DNA of 30,282 nt from a virus. This document shows, piece after piece, positions 22,460 to 28,763 of this stretch. Both the position numbers and the translations under genes were made by a program. Below the pieces are notes generated by a model. It was given only the letters and a program-made list of their open reading frames with translations. It was not told where the DNA came from and searched no databases. The stretch covers positions 1 through 30,282 of the IMG/VR virus record IMGVR_UViG_3300023174_003828, one strand, 5' to 3'. The stretch's first letter is position 1. Each line of letters starts with the position of its first letter.

Positions 22460-22971
22460 TGTTGTTTCCTATTCATTTTAGACACAACATATTTTTCGTG
22501 ATAGGGTTTCCAATCAGTCAAGTAATGTTCATGTTTAATCCAACGATGTATGCCTTTCTTTGCTTCCACTAGAAAGCCCCAGTCACGTTGTTGACGGCCC
22601 ATAAAAAATAGTGTTGTTGCAGGGGTATCACCATCAAGTTCAAGCCAATGATATTCACCTGCACCACGTTTGATGATAGATCCAGGACCACGCCATGTTT
22701 GAAATTCTGTAATCATTTTACCTTTATCATCAAATACTGGTGTATGCTCCCAATAACCACCTTTCAATACAATTGTCATATAGGGCCAAGGATGGTCATG
22801 AAAGATAGGATCATCACTACGAACAATCTTATGTAATGTAACATTCAATGGGAACCAACTACGGTCTTTTAGAAATAAGTAGTAGCGGTGCATATAGTCC
22901 TCACCTGTCCTACGATCAGGTATCAAACGATAACGATCTAACTTATTCATAATTTTGTGAAATAAACTCAT
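22456..22971 (-). CDS. Cupin-fold protein
   Basis: 171 residues. The core FHDHPWPYMTIVLKGGYWEHTP has His58 and His60, with Glu75 and a later His108 (GAGEYHWLEL) as probable metal ligands; the GPGSIIKRGAGEYH strand is the second cupin motif. Proteins like this are common in large phages and have no proven substrate. First 25 residues are basic and may belong to the fold or be an alternative start region (second ATG at 22950). A sigma70-like promoter lies just upstream (22995-23023), so this is the first gene of the long minus operon running to 19086. Confidence 0.75.
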   Translation of the reverse strand: MSLFHKIMNKLDRYRLIPDRRTGEDYMHRYYLFLKDRSWFPLNVTLHKIVRSDDPIFHDHPWPYMTIVLKGGYWEHTPVFDDKGKMITEFQTWRGPGSIIKRGAGEYHWLELDGDTPATTLFFMGRQQRDWGFLVEAKKGIHRWIKHEHYLTDWKPYHEKYVVSKMNRKQQ

Positions 22972-22994
22972 TACTATCTCCTATCTGATAGACT

Positions 22995-23023
22995 ATTATA
23001 TCATACAATTGAATTAAACACAA
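22995..23023 (-). promoter_or_regulatory. Sigma70-like promoter for the cupin-led operon
   Basis: The minus strand reads TTGTGT (23023-23018), 17 bases, TATAAT (23000-22995). The -10 box is perfect and the -35 partial. The expected start is about 17 bases before the cupin ATG; GGAG lies between. Confidence 0.65.
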
Positions 23024-23035
23024 GTTAATAGGTAG

Positions 23036-23060
23036 AAAAAGGGTGACGAATCACCCTTTA
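23036..23060 (-). terminator. Intrinsic terminator after the HTH gene
   Basis: AAAGGGTGA and TCACCCTTT form a 9-bp stem with a 4-base loop (TTCG on the minus strand), followed on the minus strand by a T-run. It ends the HTH transcript just before the next promoter (22995-23023). Confidence 0.85.
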
Positions 23061-23080
23061 TTCACATCTCAAATTTGAGA

Positions 23081-23341
23081 TTAAACAAGGCCCAAAGACA
23101 TTGCACGATAGCCAGCGGCTACGATTTCACGACTAGGAGTACCCAAACGATACTTAGTGTAAGTACCACCAAGTTTGTTTGTACGCTTGTTAGCGTAGAT
23201 TGCCAATCCACCACGCAAGCGCAAATCGCTTACGGTAGCAGTTGGGTTAGCAAACCCAAAACGTTGGGTAATTTGTTTTGCAGTCAATTCTGCACCTTGC
23301 TCAAATGCCTGGATAAGGCGTGCTTGTTTAGTTAATGTCAT
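23081..23341 (-). CDS. Small helix-turn-helix DNA-binding protein
   Basis: 86 residues from ATG 23341, which has AGGAAAATAAA upstream; a longer frame to 23413 runs through the promoter and is not used. LTKQARLIQAFEQGAELTAKQITQRFGFANPTATVSDLRLRGGLAIYAN is a winged-helix-type motif (helix 2 'AKQITQRFG', recognition helix 'TATVSDLRLRG'), followed by basic residues and a wing-like TYTKYRLGTP. It is a likely phage transcription regulator. It forms a one-gene unit with its own promoter and terminator. A 16-base palindrome covers its stop region. Confidence 0.82.
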   Translation of the reverse strand: MTLTKQARLIQAFEQGAELTAKQITQRFGFANPTATVSDLRLRGGLAIYANKRTNKLGGTYTKYRLGTPSREIVAAGYRAMSLGLV

Positions 23342-23384
23342 TTTATTTTCCTTTAAAAAATCGCTGTTCTCACAACGTGTTACT

Positions 23385-23413
23385 ATTGTATAACAACTAG
23401 TAGCTGTATACAA
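23385..23413 (-). promoter_or_regulatory. Sigma70-like promoter for the HTH gene
   Basis: The minus strand reads TTGTAT (23413-23408), 17 bases, TACAAT (23390-23385). The expected start lies about 37 bases before ATG 23341. Good spacing, two non-consensus positions. Confidence 0.55.
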
Positions 23414-23492
23414 TATCTTTTGGTCACCTAGTTTAATTTAGATATCCAAAAACTTCGTATATATTGTGCATGTGTCCGTGTTAAATATTAAC

Positions 23493-24161
23493 ATGTTTAA
23501 ACCTACCTACTTATATATTAAAACACATAATATCACTGGACTAAAATACTTTGGTAAGACAACAAAGGACCCGCAGAAATATGATGGTTCAGGAATTAAG
23601 TGGCTTAATCACTTAAACGTACACGGAAAAGATGTAAAAACAGATATCCTAGGATATTATACGGATAAGGAAGAATGTTTAAGAATTGCATTAGAGTTCA
23701 GCCACAAAAATAATATAGTAGAATCATCAAATTGGGCAAATTTGCGAGTTGAATCATTGGATGGCGGAGACACAAGTAATACTGAAAATTTTAAAAATTG
23801 GATACCTAGACTAATACAAGAAAACAAAAAAAGACGATGGTGGAATAATGGAGTTTCTCAGGTCTTTGTTGACGTACCACCCGATGATAACTTTTTAAAA
23901 GGTAGATTACCTTTTAATAACTTAGGTGCAAAAAAAGGTTCTGCTATGCAAAAAGGAAAAATTTGGGTAAATAATGGTATTACTGAGTATATGACAGATA
24001 CCGAAGTATCTACAGGATTTTTAAAAGGTAGGTTAAAAGAAAAGGCGTTTAATAGACAGCAAGGCCTACACACTGTAGGAACCAAATGGTGGAATAATGG
24101 AATGAAATCAACTATGGCAAAAGAGTGTCCTGGTCCTGAGTGGACTCTGGGTAGACTTTAA
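23493..24161 (+). CDS. GIY-YIG homing endonuclease II with WWNNG repeats
   Basis: 222 residues from ATG 23493; the frame can be extended to GTG 23466 but without support. Residues 4-92 are a GIY-YIG-type domain ([30 protein letters not shown]) almost identical in key blocks to GIY-YIG I at 6880. The C-terminal half differs completely: three units beginning W(W/V)NNG and ending in (F/W)LKGRL or WTLGRL at about 116-140, 158-181 and 199-222, in place of NUMOD3. They probably bind DNA. The gene is oriented against its neighbours and its stop overlaps the metallophosphatase stop, as expected for a recent insertion. A short TGTTAA/TTAACA hairpin covers the start. Confidence 0.85.
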   Translation: MFKPTYLYIKTHNITGLKYFGKTTKDPQKYDGSGIKWLNHLNVHGKDVKTDILGYYTDKEECLRIALEFSHKNNIVESSNWANLRVESLDGGDTSNTENFKNWIPRLIQENKKRRWWNNGVSQVFVDVPPDDNFLKGRLPFNNLGAKKGSAMQKGKIWVNNGITEYMTDTEVSTGFLKGRLKEKAFNRQQGLHTVGTKWWNNGMKSTMAKECPGPEWTLGRL

Positions 24162-25060
24162 TCTCTTGTCCAATTCACACCATCAAACTTGTTTGGCAAG
24201 TTATCTAAATCAATGTATCGTAGTTTAAATGTGGCAGCATTTGGATCAGCTCCCAAATAACCTCGCGGATTACATACTACATATGTATCACCTATGTAAT
24301 AACTATGTGGGTCATGCATATGGCCTAATGTCCATAATTTTATTTGTGGATGATCTAAAATGAATTCACTTAATTCACTATGATAACCACCGTTCATTAC
24401 ATAATGAACATTATGTTTATATCTGTCATGTGTACTCATTGCACTAGGTGCATGATGTCCTACAAATACAACTTTTTTATCCTTCATATCAGCTAACACT
24501 TGTTTCAAATAACTTAATGTTTGTTGATGACGGTGTACAGTATGTGCTGGACGTAACTTGGTATATCCATGCTCATCATTACGAATTACCCGATAATCAT
24601 TCATCATATCAGCTAATGCATGTAATGTTAGTGGATCGCCTTTATTACAATCGGTCCACAATGTAGCACCGATAAAGGACACTTCATTGATTACCTTGAT
24701 ATCGTTTTCTAGGAAGTAAACATTACTGAATTTGGCACATTCTTCACGCAAGTAGTCAAGACTAGCCTTCCACTTACCATGATAGAATTCATGGTTGCCT
24801 GCAACATAAACAACATGTGGAAACTGAAAACTTACACGTTTTAAGAAGTCACGGAAACGTAGTGCCACTTGTTGCCTACGACCCAAGTCAGCAAGATTCA
24901 CACTGGAATACATTCCATAATTCATTTCTGGATGATTATGTAAATCTTCGGCAATCATAATGTCGCCGGACAGGATAAGAACCTCAGCACCTTCGGTGTT
25001 CTTAAGGTTGATATCTTCAAACTCTAAATGTAAATCCGAGCAAATTGCAATCTTAGGCAT
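24158..25060 (-). CDS. Calcineurin-like metallophosphoesterase
   Basis: 300 residues with all motifs of the two-metal phosphoesterase fold: Asp9-x-His11 (SDLHLE), Gly32-Asp33 (SGDI), Gly-Asn89-His90-Glu91, His202-His203 (VGHHAPS) and Gly-His247-Met-His249. It hydrolyses phosphate mono- or diesters with Mn2+/Fe; the size and motifs fit small phage and bacterial phosphatases rather than Mre11/SbcD, as no nuclease partner is present. It has its own strong promoter (25082-25110) that overlaps the start of GIY-YIG III. Substrate unknown. Confidence 0.88.
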   Translation of the reverse strand: MPKIAICSDLHLEFEDINLKNTEGAEVLILSGDIMIAEDLHNHPEMNYGMYSSVNLADLGRRQQVALRFRDFLKRVSFQFPHVVYVAGNHEFYHGKWKASLDYLREECAKFSNVYFLENDIKVINEVSFIGATLWTDCNKGDPLTLHALADMMNDYRVIRNDEHGYTKLRPAHTVHRHQQTLSYLKQVLADMKDKKVVFVGHHAPSAMSTHDRYKHNVHYVMNGGYHSELSEFILDHPQIKLWTLGHMHDPHSYYIGDTYVVCNPRGYLGADPNAATFKLRYIDLDNLPNKFDGVNWTRD

Positions 25061-25065
25061 AAATA
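25058..25065 (+). promoter_or_regulatory. Late-promoter motif CATAAATA before GIY-YIG III
   Basis: CATAAATA on the plus strand fits NATAAATA and is 38 bases before ATG 25104, leaving room for a leader of about 32 bases with AGGA. It shares three bases with the start codon of the divergent phosphatase gene. Confidence 0.4.
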
Positions 25066-25081
25066 CTTTCAGTAAAATAAC

Positions 25082-25110
25082 ATTTTAACACAGGAATAAA
25101 TTTATGTCAA
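25082..25110 (-). promoter_or_regulatory. Strong sigma70-type promoter of the metallophosphatase
   Basis: The minus strand reads TTGACA (25110-25105), 17 bases, TAAAAT (25087-25082). Expected start near 25075, some 15 bases before ATG 25060. The -35 box overlaps the first codons of the divergent GIY-YIG III gene. Confidence 0.75.
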
Positions 25111-25796
25111 TCTATTGTGTATATCTAACTATATATATGGGTAAAAAGTTACCCATGTTTTATATTGGATCTTCTACCTTAACCAAAATTAAGAATGGAT
25201 ATAGGGGGTCTGTATCTAGTAAAAATTATGGTAAAATTTGGAAAGAAGAATTGAAAAATAACCCTGAATTATTTAAAACAAAAATAATATCATTACATGA
25301 TTCTAGGGAACAAGCATTTGATAAAGAAGAAAAACTACAAAAAATATTAAATGTAGTTAAAAACTCATTATACATAAACAAATCATTTGCCAATTCTAAA
25401 TTTAGTTTGAAACAGCATTCGGCTTGGACAAGGGATAAGTTTAAAACTAGGGTGCCATGGAACAAAGGAAAAACTGATATTTACTCTGATACCACATTAG
25501 AGAAAATGAGTTTTTCTAAAAAAGGTAAATCAAGGCCATGCAGTGATGAAACTAAAATAAAATTAAGTGGACCAAACCCAGCAAAAGCAAATGTTGGTGA
25601 AAAAAATGGTATGTTCAACAAAACTCACACTGATGTAGTTAAAAATAAATTAGGGGCAGAAGCCTCTAAGAGGTTCAAAGGTAAATCATATGAAGAATTA
25701 TATGGTCCTGAAAAGGCGGCTGAACTAAAAAAAATAAGGTCTGAGAGAATGAAAGAGATTAGGAAAAATAAAAAGGATATTTTATTACTTTCATAA
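25104..25796 (+). CDS. GIY-YIG homing endonuclease III with NUMOD3 repeats
   Basis: 230 residues. The nuclease domain (about 3-95) has YCVYL and FYIGSST as the GIY and YIG blocks and the acidic helix FDKEEKLQ. It is followed by NUMOD3-type units (VPWNKGKTD, SDETKIKLSG, NGMFNKTHTDVVKNKL) and a terminal SYEELYGPEKAAELKKIRSER helix common in phage homing enzymes. It is only distantly related to GIY-YIG I and II. Start ATG 25104 has AGGA at 8 bases. Plus orientation between minus genes, with overlapping stops at its 3' end, indicates an inserted mobile gene. An 8-bp hairpin occurs early in the coding region (25137-25156). Confidence 0.88.
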   Translation: MSIYCVYLTIYMGKKLPMFYIGSSTLTKIKNGYRGSVSSKNYGKIWKEELKNNPELFKTKIISLHDSREQAFDKEEKLQKILNVVKNSLYINKSFANSKFSLKQHSAWTRDKFKTRVPWNKGKTDIYSDTTLEKMSFSKKGKSRPCSDETKIKLSGPNPAKANVGEKNGMFNKTHTDVVKNKLGAEASKRFKGKSYEELYGPEKAAELKKIRSERMKEIRKNKKDILLLS

Positions 25797-25970
25797 CCAT
25801 CTCAAACTAAACATGATACAATCTTCTTCGGTCTTAAGACAAATAACATTTCTATTCACATAATATCGGCTGGTAAGTTTTGTATCACACCATTCAAGTA
25901 CTTGATTCCAATCTTCAGAATCGGGTACACGTACTTGGTACGGCCAGATAACTTTGTTCATAACTCTCAT
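25791..25970 (-). CDS. 59-aa EWC-type phage protein
   Basis: A short frame encoding VIWPYQVRVPDSEDWNQVLEW, then CDTKL, with the late strand VICLKTEEDCIMFSLRWL. The plan is that of the 67-aa protein at 19352-19555 (EWC plus an aromatic C-terminal strand). Start 25970 is preferred since it overlaps the upstream stop by ATGA; ATG 25961 is an alternative. The stop overlaps the convergent GIY-YIG III stop. Function unknown. Confidence 0.62.
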   Translation of the reverse strand: MRVMNKVIWPYQVRVPDSEDWNQVLEWCDTKLTSRYYVNRNVICLKTEEDCIMFSLRWL

Positions 25971-26224
25971 TGTACTGCCAACAACATTGCGGTTAATATC
26001 TTTTCATCACGCATTGTAATAAAGTATGGACGACTGTTGGTTGTAGTTGGTCGAGTACCATAATAACCATGCCAACTGACATTATTCCAATCCATTCCGT
26101 ATATTTTTTTCAAATACGCTTCGTATGCATCAGCCTCTTTATACCAACCATCAAACTTCAAGCCAACAATATGCCCACGTTCTTTGAACATTTTGTATCT
26201 ACGATTTAGCTTGATAATTTTCAT
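25967..26224 (-). CDS. Small phage protein with IxRPYFITMRDEK end
   Basis: 85 residues, basic at the N-terminus (IIKLNRRYKMFKERG), with FDGWYKEADAYEAYLKKIYGMDW and a C-terminal SRPYFITMRDEKILTAMLL strand-helix. Start 26224 makes an ATGA overlap with the upstream gene and has AGG upstream, so it is preferred to the ATG four codons earlier. Resembles hypothetical proteins of large phages; no function. Confidence 0.65.
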   Translation of the reverse strand: MKIIKLNRRYKMFKERGHIVGLKFDGWYKEADAYEAYLKKIYGMDWNNVSWHGYYGTRPTTTNSRPYFITMRDEKILTAMLLAVQ

Positions 26225-26418
26225 GATACCTGCCACTTCTTTTGGTCGAATGCATTACAATGAACACAGAATCTATTTTGGCGCGCCCATATTGAACTGT
26301 TGCTACTTTCTACAGGACCCCACTTAGTCCAGTTGTGCCAATTAAATCGGCACCAAAAACTAGTAACAGCAGGCGGCAATTCTTGTAATGCTCTAAATGT
26401 ATTCAATTTTTCGTTCAT
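26221..26418 (-). CDS. Small Trp-rich protein with CxxC (DUF1660-like)
   Basis: 65 residues from ATG 26418 (ATGA overlap with the upstream stop; an ATG two codons earlier is less likely). WCRFNWHNWTKW followed by RFCVHCN gives a C-x-x-x-x-H and C-x-x-C set that may bind zinc, similar to the short DUF1660/prophage zinc-ribbon plan 'C...H.W..W...R.C..C'. Possibly a small nucleic-acid or protein binder. Similarity judged by eye only. Confidence 0.62.
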   Translation of the reverse strand: MNEKLNTFRALQELPPAVTSFWCRFNWHNWTKWGPVESSNSSIWARQNRFCVHCNAFDQKKWQVS

Positions 26419-26732
26419 AACCACTTATATGCTGTATTGTTTTCTTGGTAACGCTTACTAGCCTTACCTTTTGTTGCAAAGTATTTTTCTTCAAATCTAT
26501 TATACACTATAAACCATTTCTTTTGAATTGGTCCGGGTGAATGACAACCTAAATAATGTAAACGACTAAAGATCCTACCTAATGTTTGACGATTGACTCT
26601 CCATCCTGCAGGATACCATCTTACACGGCTACGCCAATGAAAGGATTCGCTACGTCCTGTCTCTAGCCTATATCGGATACGGTATTTTTTACTAACCTCG
26701 ATAGGTCTATACTTTTGATGTAGTTTAATCAT
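26415..26732 (-). CDS. Basic hypothetical protein
   Basis: 105 residues, unusually rich in Arg, Lys, Trp and Tyr (RYRLETGRSESFHWRSRVRWYPAGWRVNRQTLGRIFSRLHYLG). No catalytic motif, signal or membrane helix. The charge suggests nucleic-acid binding, which is inference. TAATG joint with the 48-aa gene upstream and ATGA with the next gene. Confidence 0.6.
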   Translation of the reverse strand: MIKLHQKYRPIEVSKKYRIRYRLETGRSESFHWRSRVRWYPAGWRVNRQTLGRIFSRLHYLGCHSPGPIQKKWFIVYNRFEEKYFATKGKASKRYQENNTAYKWL

Positions 26733-26878
26733 TACATTACCTTATTCAAAAAGTTTGCAAAGTTCAGCGAACTCATAAAAAGATTAGTCCAACCCCAAAG
26801 GTCATTATCATCTCTGAAACAACTATAGGCACAATATCCGCAAAATGCGGATACTGATAATAGAATAATTTCCATCAT
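26732..26878 (-). CDS. 48-aa membrane protein
   Basis: A short frame with one hydrophobic helix (about 4-19, IILLSVSAFCGYCAYS) followed by an acidic, aromatic segment (RDDNDLWGWTNLFMSSLNFANFL). Joined to both neighbours by overlaps: ATGA at 26878 with the SWIM gene stop and TAATG at 26732. The start could be either of two adjacent ATGs. A 7-bp hairpin (TATCCGC / GCGGATA, about 26836-26854) lies in the coding part. Function unknown. Confidence 0.6.
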   Translation of the reverse strand: MMEIILLSVSAFCGYCAYSCFRDDNDLWGWTNLFMSSLNFANFLNKVM

Positions 26879-27207
26879 GTCATTAACTCAGTTATATGTT
26901 TACAAGTACCACGATACATAAAGCCGGGACAAGTGCATGTGGTAGCCTCCGTATCAATAGAATAGATATTACCTTTACTACCGGACACTTTAATGATTGT
27001 ACTCTTTTCTTTTACTGCCTTGAAAGGATTTGGCTTTACTGGAGTAAACTTACGACCACGCTTGTCTATTGTGATCGGGTTTTTGAAGTACTGAGGAGTA
27101 GTAGAACCAACCTTGATATATGCAACCATTTTGGATCCGTCAAGTAAGTATGTATGATTGGCATTGTTGCTATCATTCCAAACTGTTGTTTCTACTACTG
27201 CTTCCAT
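26875..27207 (-). CDS. SWIM-type zinc-binding protein
   Basis: 110 residues. The C-terminus has Cys91-Thr-Cys93, then Cys102-Lys-His104 (CTCPGFMYRGTCKHI), the CxC...CxH signature of SWIM zinc domains, preceded by the strand GSKGNIYSID. SWIM domains bind DNA or proteins. Residues 1-60 are beta-like and may form a separate domain (TYLLDGSKMVAYIKV). Stand-alone SWIM proteins of this size occur in many large phages, without a known role. One base separates it from the upstream gene stop. Confidence 0.8.
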   Translation of the reverse strand: MEAVVETTVWNDSNNANHTYLLDGSKMVAYIKVGSTTPQYFKNPITIDKRGRKFTPVKPNPFKAVKEKSTIIKVSGSKGNIYSIDTEATTCTCPGFMYRGTCKHITELMT

Positions 27208-27208
27208 A

Positions 27209-27703
27209 TTAATATGCTACCTCGTCTGTTTCTTCTTGTGCAATACGATCTTCTTCATCCTTAATTGCAGACTCTAATGTAACAAAGGCCCCGTCGTGGT
27301 CACAAACAAACCAAACAGCCTTGCCATCAATGTTGCGCAGGATATAGTCATATTCCTGATGTTCGCACTTATTAAAATAATCATTGATATCATTGTAATA
27401 GCGAGCCTCGCAACCTACTTCACCGCGATCACGACCATAGAATGTAGTCATGTCCCGATACAATGCATAAAATTCTTCAGTTGACATTCCATTGTCAAAT
27501 TGACTGAATGGATGTTTTGTACCAATTGTTGGACGCAAGCTAGACAAGTCACCGAGGTCAATCAAGTCACGCATGATAAAAGGATTAGAATAATACTCCA
27601 TCAACATTTTACCGTTGTGAGCCAAGTAACCATCCCAGTGACAGTACACCTGACCGATAGTGCCATCAGCGAATTCTAATGCAATTGTAGAACGAGTAGC
27701 CAT
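27209..27703 (-). CDS. Conserved large-phage protein (MATRSTIALEF type)
   Basis: 164 residues. The N-terminus MATRSTIALEFADGTIGQVYCHWDGYLAHNG and the later LIDLGDLSSLRP and IGTKHPF form a pattern widely seen in large phages and some bacteria, still without known function. The C-terminal tail is acidic. No signal or membrane segment. It is driven by the first of four repeated promoters (27711-27770), whose leader supplies AAAGGACT before the ATG. Confidence 0.78.
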   Translation of the reverse strand: MATRSTIALEFADGTIGQVYCHWDGYLAHNGKMLMEYYSNPFIMRDLIDLGDLSSLRPTIGTKHPFSQFDNGMSTEEFYALYRDMTTFYGRDRGEVGCEARYYNDINDYFNKCEHQEYDYILRNIDGKAVWFVCDHDGAFVTLESAIKDEEDRIAQEETDEVAY

Positions 27704-27710
27704 TTTGTAA

Positions 27711-27770
27711 GTCCTTTATTTAACTGTTTAAGATTCTATTATATACCCAAAACCATTTATTGTCAAATTT
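27711..27770 (-). promoter_or_regulatory. Repeated promoter/leader, copy 1
   Basis: The minus strand has TTGACA (27766-27761), a 17-base spacer with GGTTTTGGG, TATAAT (27743-27738), then a leader ending in AAAGGAC. Boxes are perfect. About 60 bases are nearly the same as copies 2 and 4. Confidence 0.92.
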
Positions 27771-28042
27771 TACACCAAGTCAATTTGGACTTGTTTTCCA
27801 CGAATAGTAACACCTAGACCTACAGGCATTAGGGCATTGTCTTTTTTAGCATTGTAACGCATATAAGACAATTTCATCAATGCTTCCCAGCAAACTGTGC
27901 GGGCCGTAACTGTAGCAAATTGCTCGGTCATTTGCTTGATAGTCATATACATACCAATATCGTTTTCGGATCCGTCACCCTTGAAAATCACACGGAATTT
28001 CTGTGAATTATTGAAGCCGTCAATGATAGTTTTTGTACGCAT
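27770..28042 (-). CDS. Small phage protein after promoter copy 2
   Basis: 90 residues: KFRVIFKGDGSENDIGMYMTIKQMTEQFATVTARTVCWEALMKLSYMR reads as a small mixed alpha/beta or winged-helix-like protein, ending in VGLGVTIRGKQVQIDLV. There is no catalytic motif. Its stop codon overlaps the upstream edge of the next promoter repeat. Function unknown; the promoter sharing with three neighbours suggests a common expression class, probably early. Confidence 0.7.
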   Translation of the reverse strand: MRTKTIIDGFNNSQKFRVIFKGDGSENDIGMYMTIKQMTEQFATVTARTVCWEALMKLSYMRYNAKKDNALMPVGLGVTIRGKQVQIDLV

Positions 28043-28048
28043 TTTCTA

Positions 28049-28108
28049 GTCCTTTATTTAACTGTCTAAGATTCTATTATATACCCAAACCCATTTATTG
28101 TCAAATTT
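28049..28108 (-). promoter_or_regulatory. Repeated promoter/leader, copy 2
   Basis: The minus strand has TTGACA (28104-28099), 17 bases, TATAAT (28081-28076) and the same leader as copy 1 with only two or three changes. Drives the 90-aa gene. Confidence 0.92.
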
Positions 28109-28376
28109 AGGCTACTTTTTTATCCATCATTTCAGAGAGGATAAATTTGGCAACATTCATTTGTTGACGAACGTACTCAACCGAACGAGGACCTGTACCC
28201 ATTGCCATCATTTCTTGGCAATCTGACATAATACCCATTACGACCATTTCTAGACCAGAAAACTTAGCGGTAGTACTTTCCATGTACTGTTTACGGATAT
28301 CCTGTTCGGTCATACCGTAAATATTGATTTGACGGGTTCTTTGCATGTCCCTAGATACGGCTTCTGATAAGTTCAT
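28107..28376 (-). CDS. Small helical phage protein
   Basis: 89 residues from ATG 28376, which has AAAAGGAGTTAACA upstream; the frame extends further 5' but only through the promoter and its leader, so the longer form is rejected. Mostly helical (LSEAVSRDMQRTRQINIYGMTEQDIRKQYMES, SVEYVRQQMNVAKFILSEMMDKK). No signal or membrane helix. Not recognised. Confidence 0.72.
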   Translation of the reverse strand: MNLSEAVSRDMQRTRQINIYGMTEQDIRKQYMESTTAKFSGLEMVVMGIMSDCQEMMAMGTGPRSVEYVRQQMNVAKFILSEMMDKKVA

Positions 28377-28402
28377 TGTTAACTCCTTTTGACTGAATAA
28401 GA

Positions 28403-28439
28403 CTCTATTATATACCCAAAACCATTTATTGTCAAATTT
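28403..28439 (-). promoter_or_regulatory. Repeated promoter, copy 3 (core only)
   Basis: The minus strand has TTGACA (28435-28430), 17 bases identical to copy 1, TATAAT (28412-28407). The leader differs from the other copies. The TGA stop of the upstream gene (28434-28432) is inside the TTGACA box. Confidence 0.9.
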
Positions 28440-28698
28440 TGTAGGTATTGTAACTACGGATTTTGCTTTGACGGTTAGTGTGGCTTTCGTTGAATTTGAT
28501 TTCGTACCCACGATCCCTGAGGGCTACTAATAAAGTACTCAAATCGCAGTCCTCTTCCAAGAATGCATTGGAACCATTCATGTAACTATAAGTACTAATT
28601 TTGTCGGCGATACCAAGCTTGACTAGTCCAGCTTTAGGAAAGCGGGCCCAAGCATGACCTGGATCCGCAAACACTTTGATAGAAATTTTCTTAGTCAT
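28432..28698 (-). CDS. Conserved small phage protein
   Basis: 88 residues. HAWARFPKAGLVKLGIADKISTYSYMNGSNAFLEEDCDLSTLL is a pattern I know from small proteins of many large phages and some plasmids; function unknown. N-terminal strand KISIKVFADPG, C-terminal part basic. Its stop codon forms part of the -35 box of the next gene. Promoter copy 4 lies just upstream. Confidence 0.75.
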   Translation of the reverse strand: MTKKISIKVFADPGHAWARFPKAGLVKLGIADKISTYSYMNGSNAFLEEDCDLSTLLVALRDRGYEIKFNESHTNRQSKIRSYNTYKI

Positions 28699-28703
28699 TT
28701 TGA

Positions 28704-28763
28704 GTCCTTTATTTAACTGTCTAAGATTGTATTATAGACCCAAAATGATTTATTGTCAAATTT
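28704..28763 (-). promoter_or_regulatory. Repeated promoter/leader, copy 4
   Basis: The minus strand has TTGACA (28759-28754), 17 bases, TATAAT (28736-28731), and the same leader with AAAGGACTC. Slightly more diverged in the spacer than copies 1-3. The clpP stop lies at its upstream edge. Confidence 0.9.

Noticed and set aside
23342-23413. N-terminal extension of the HTH gene to 23413
   Set aside because: It covers the probable promoter and leader; ATG 23341 has AGGAAAATAAA and begins the conserved HTH domain.
24158-25060. SbcD/Mre11 nuclease
   Set aside because: The metallophosphatase motifs are present, but it is short and has no SbcC/Rad50 partner nearby.
6880-25796. Group I introns hosting the GIY-YIG genes
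   Set aside because: No split gene or conserved intron core was seen around the three endonucleases; they look free-standing.
28377-28511. N-terminal extension of the 89-aa gene to 28511
   Set aside because: The extension runs through promoter copy 3 and its leader and the end of the neighbouring gene; ATG 28376 has a strong AAAAGGAGT ribosome site.
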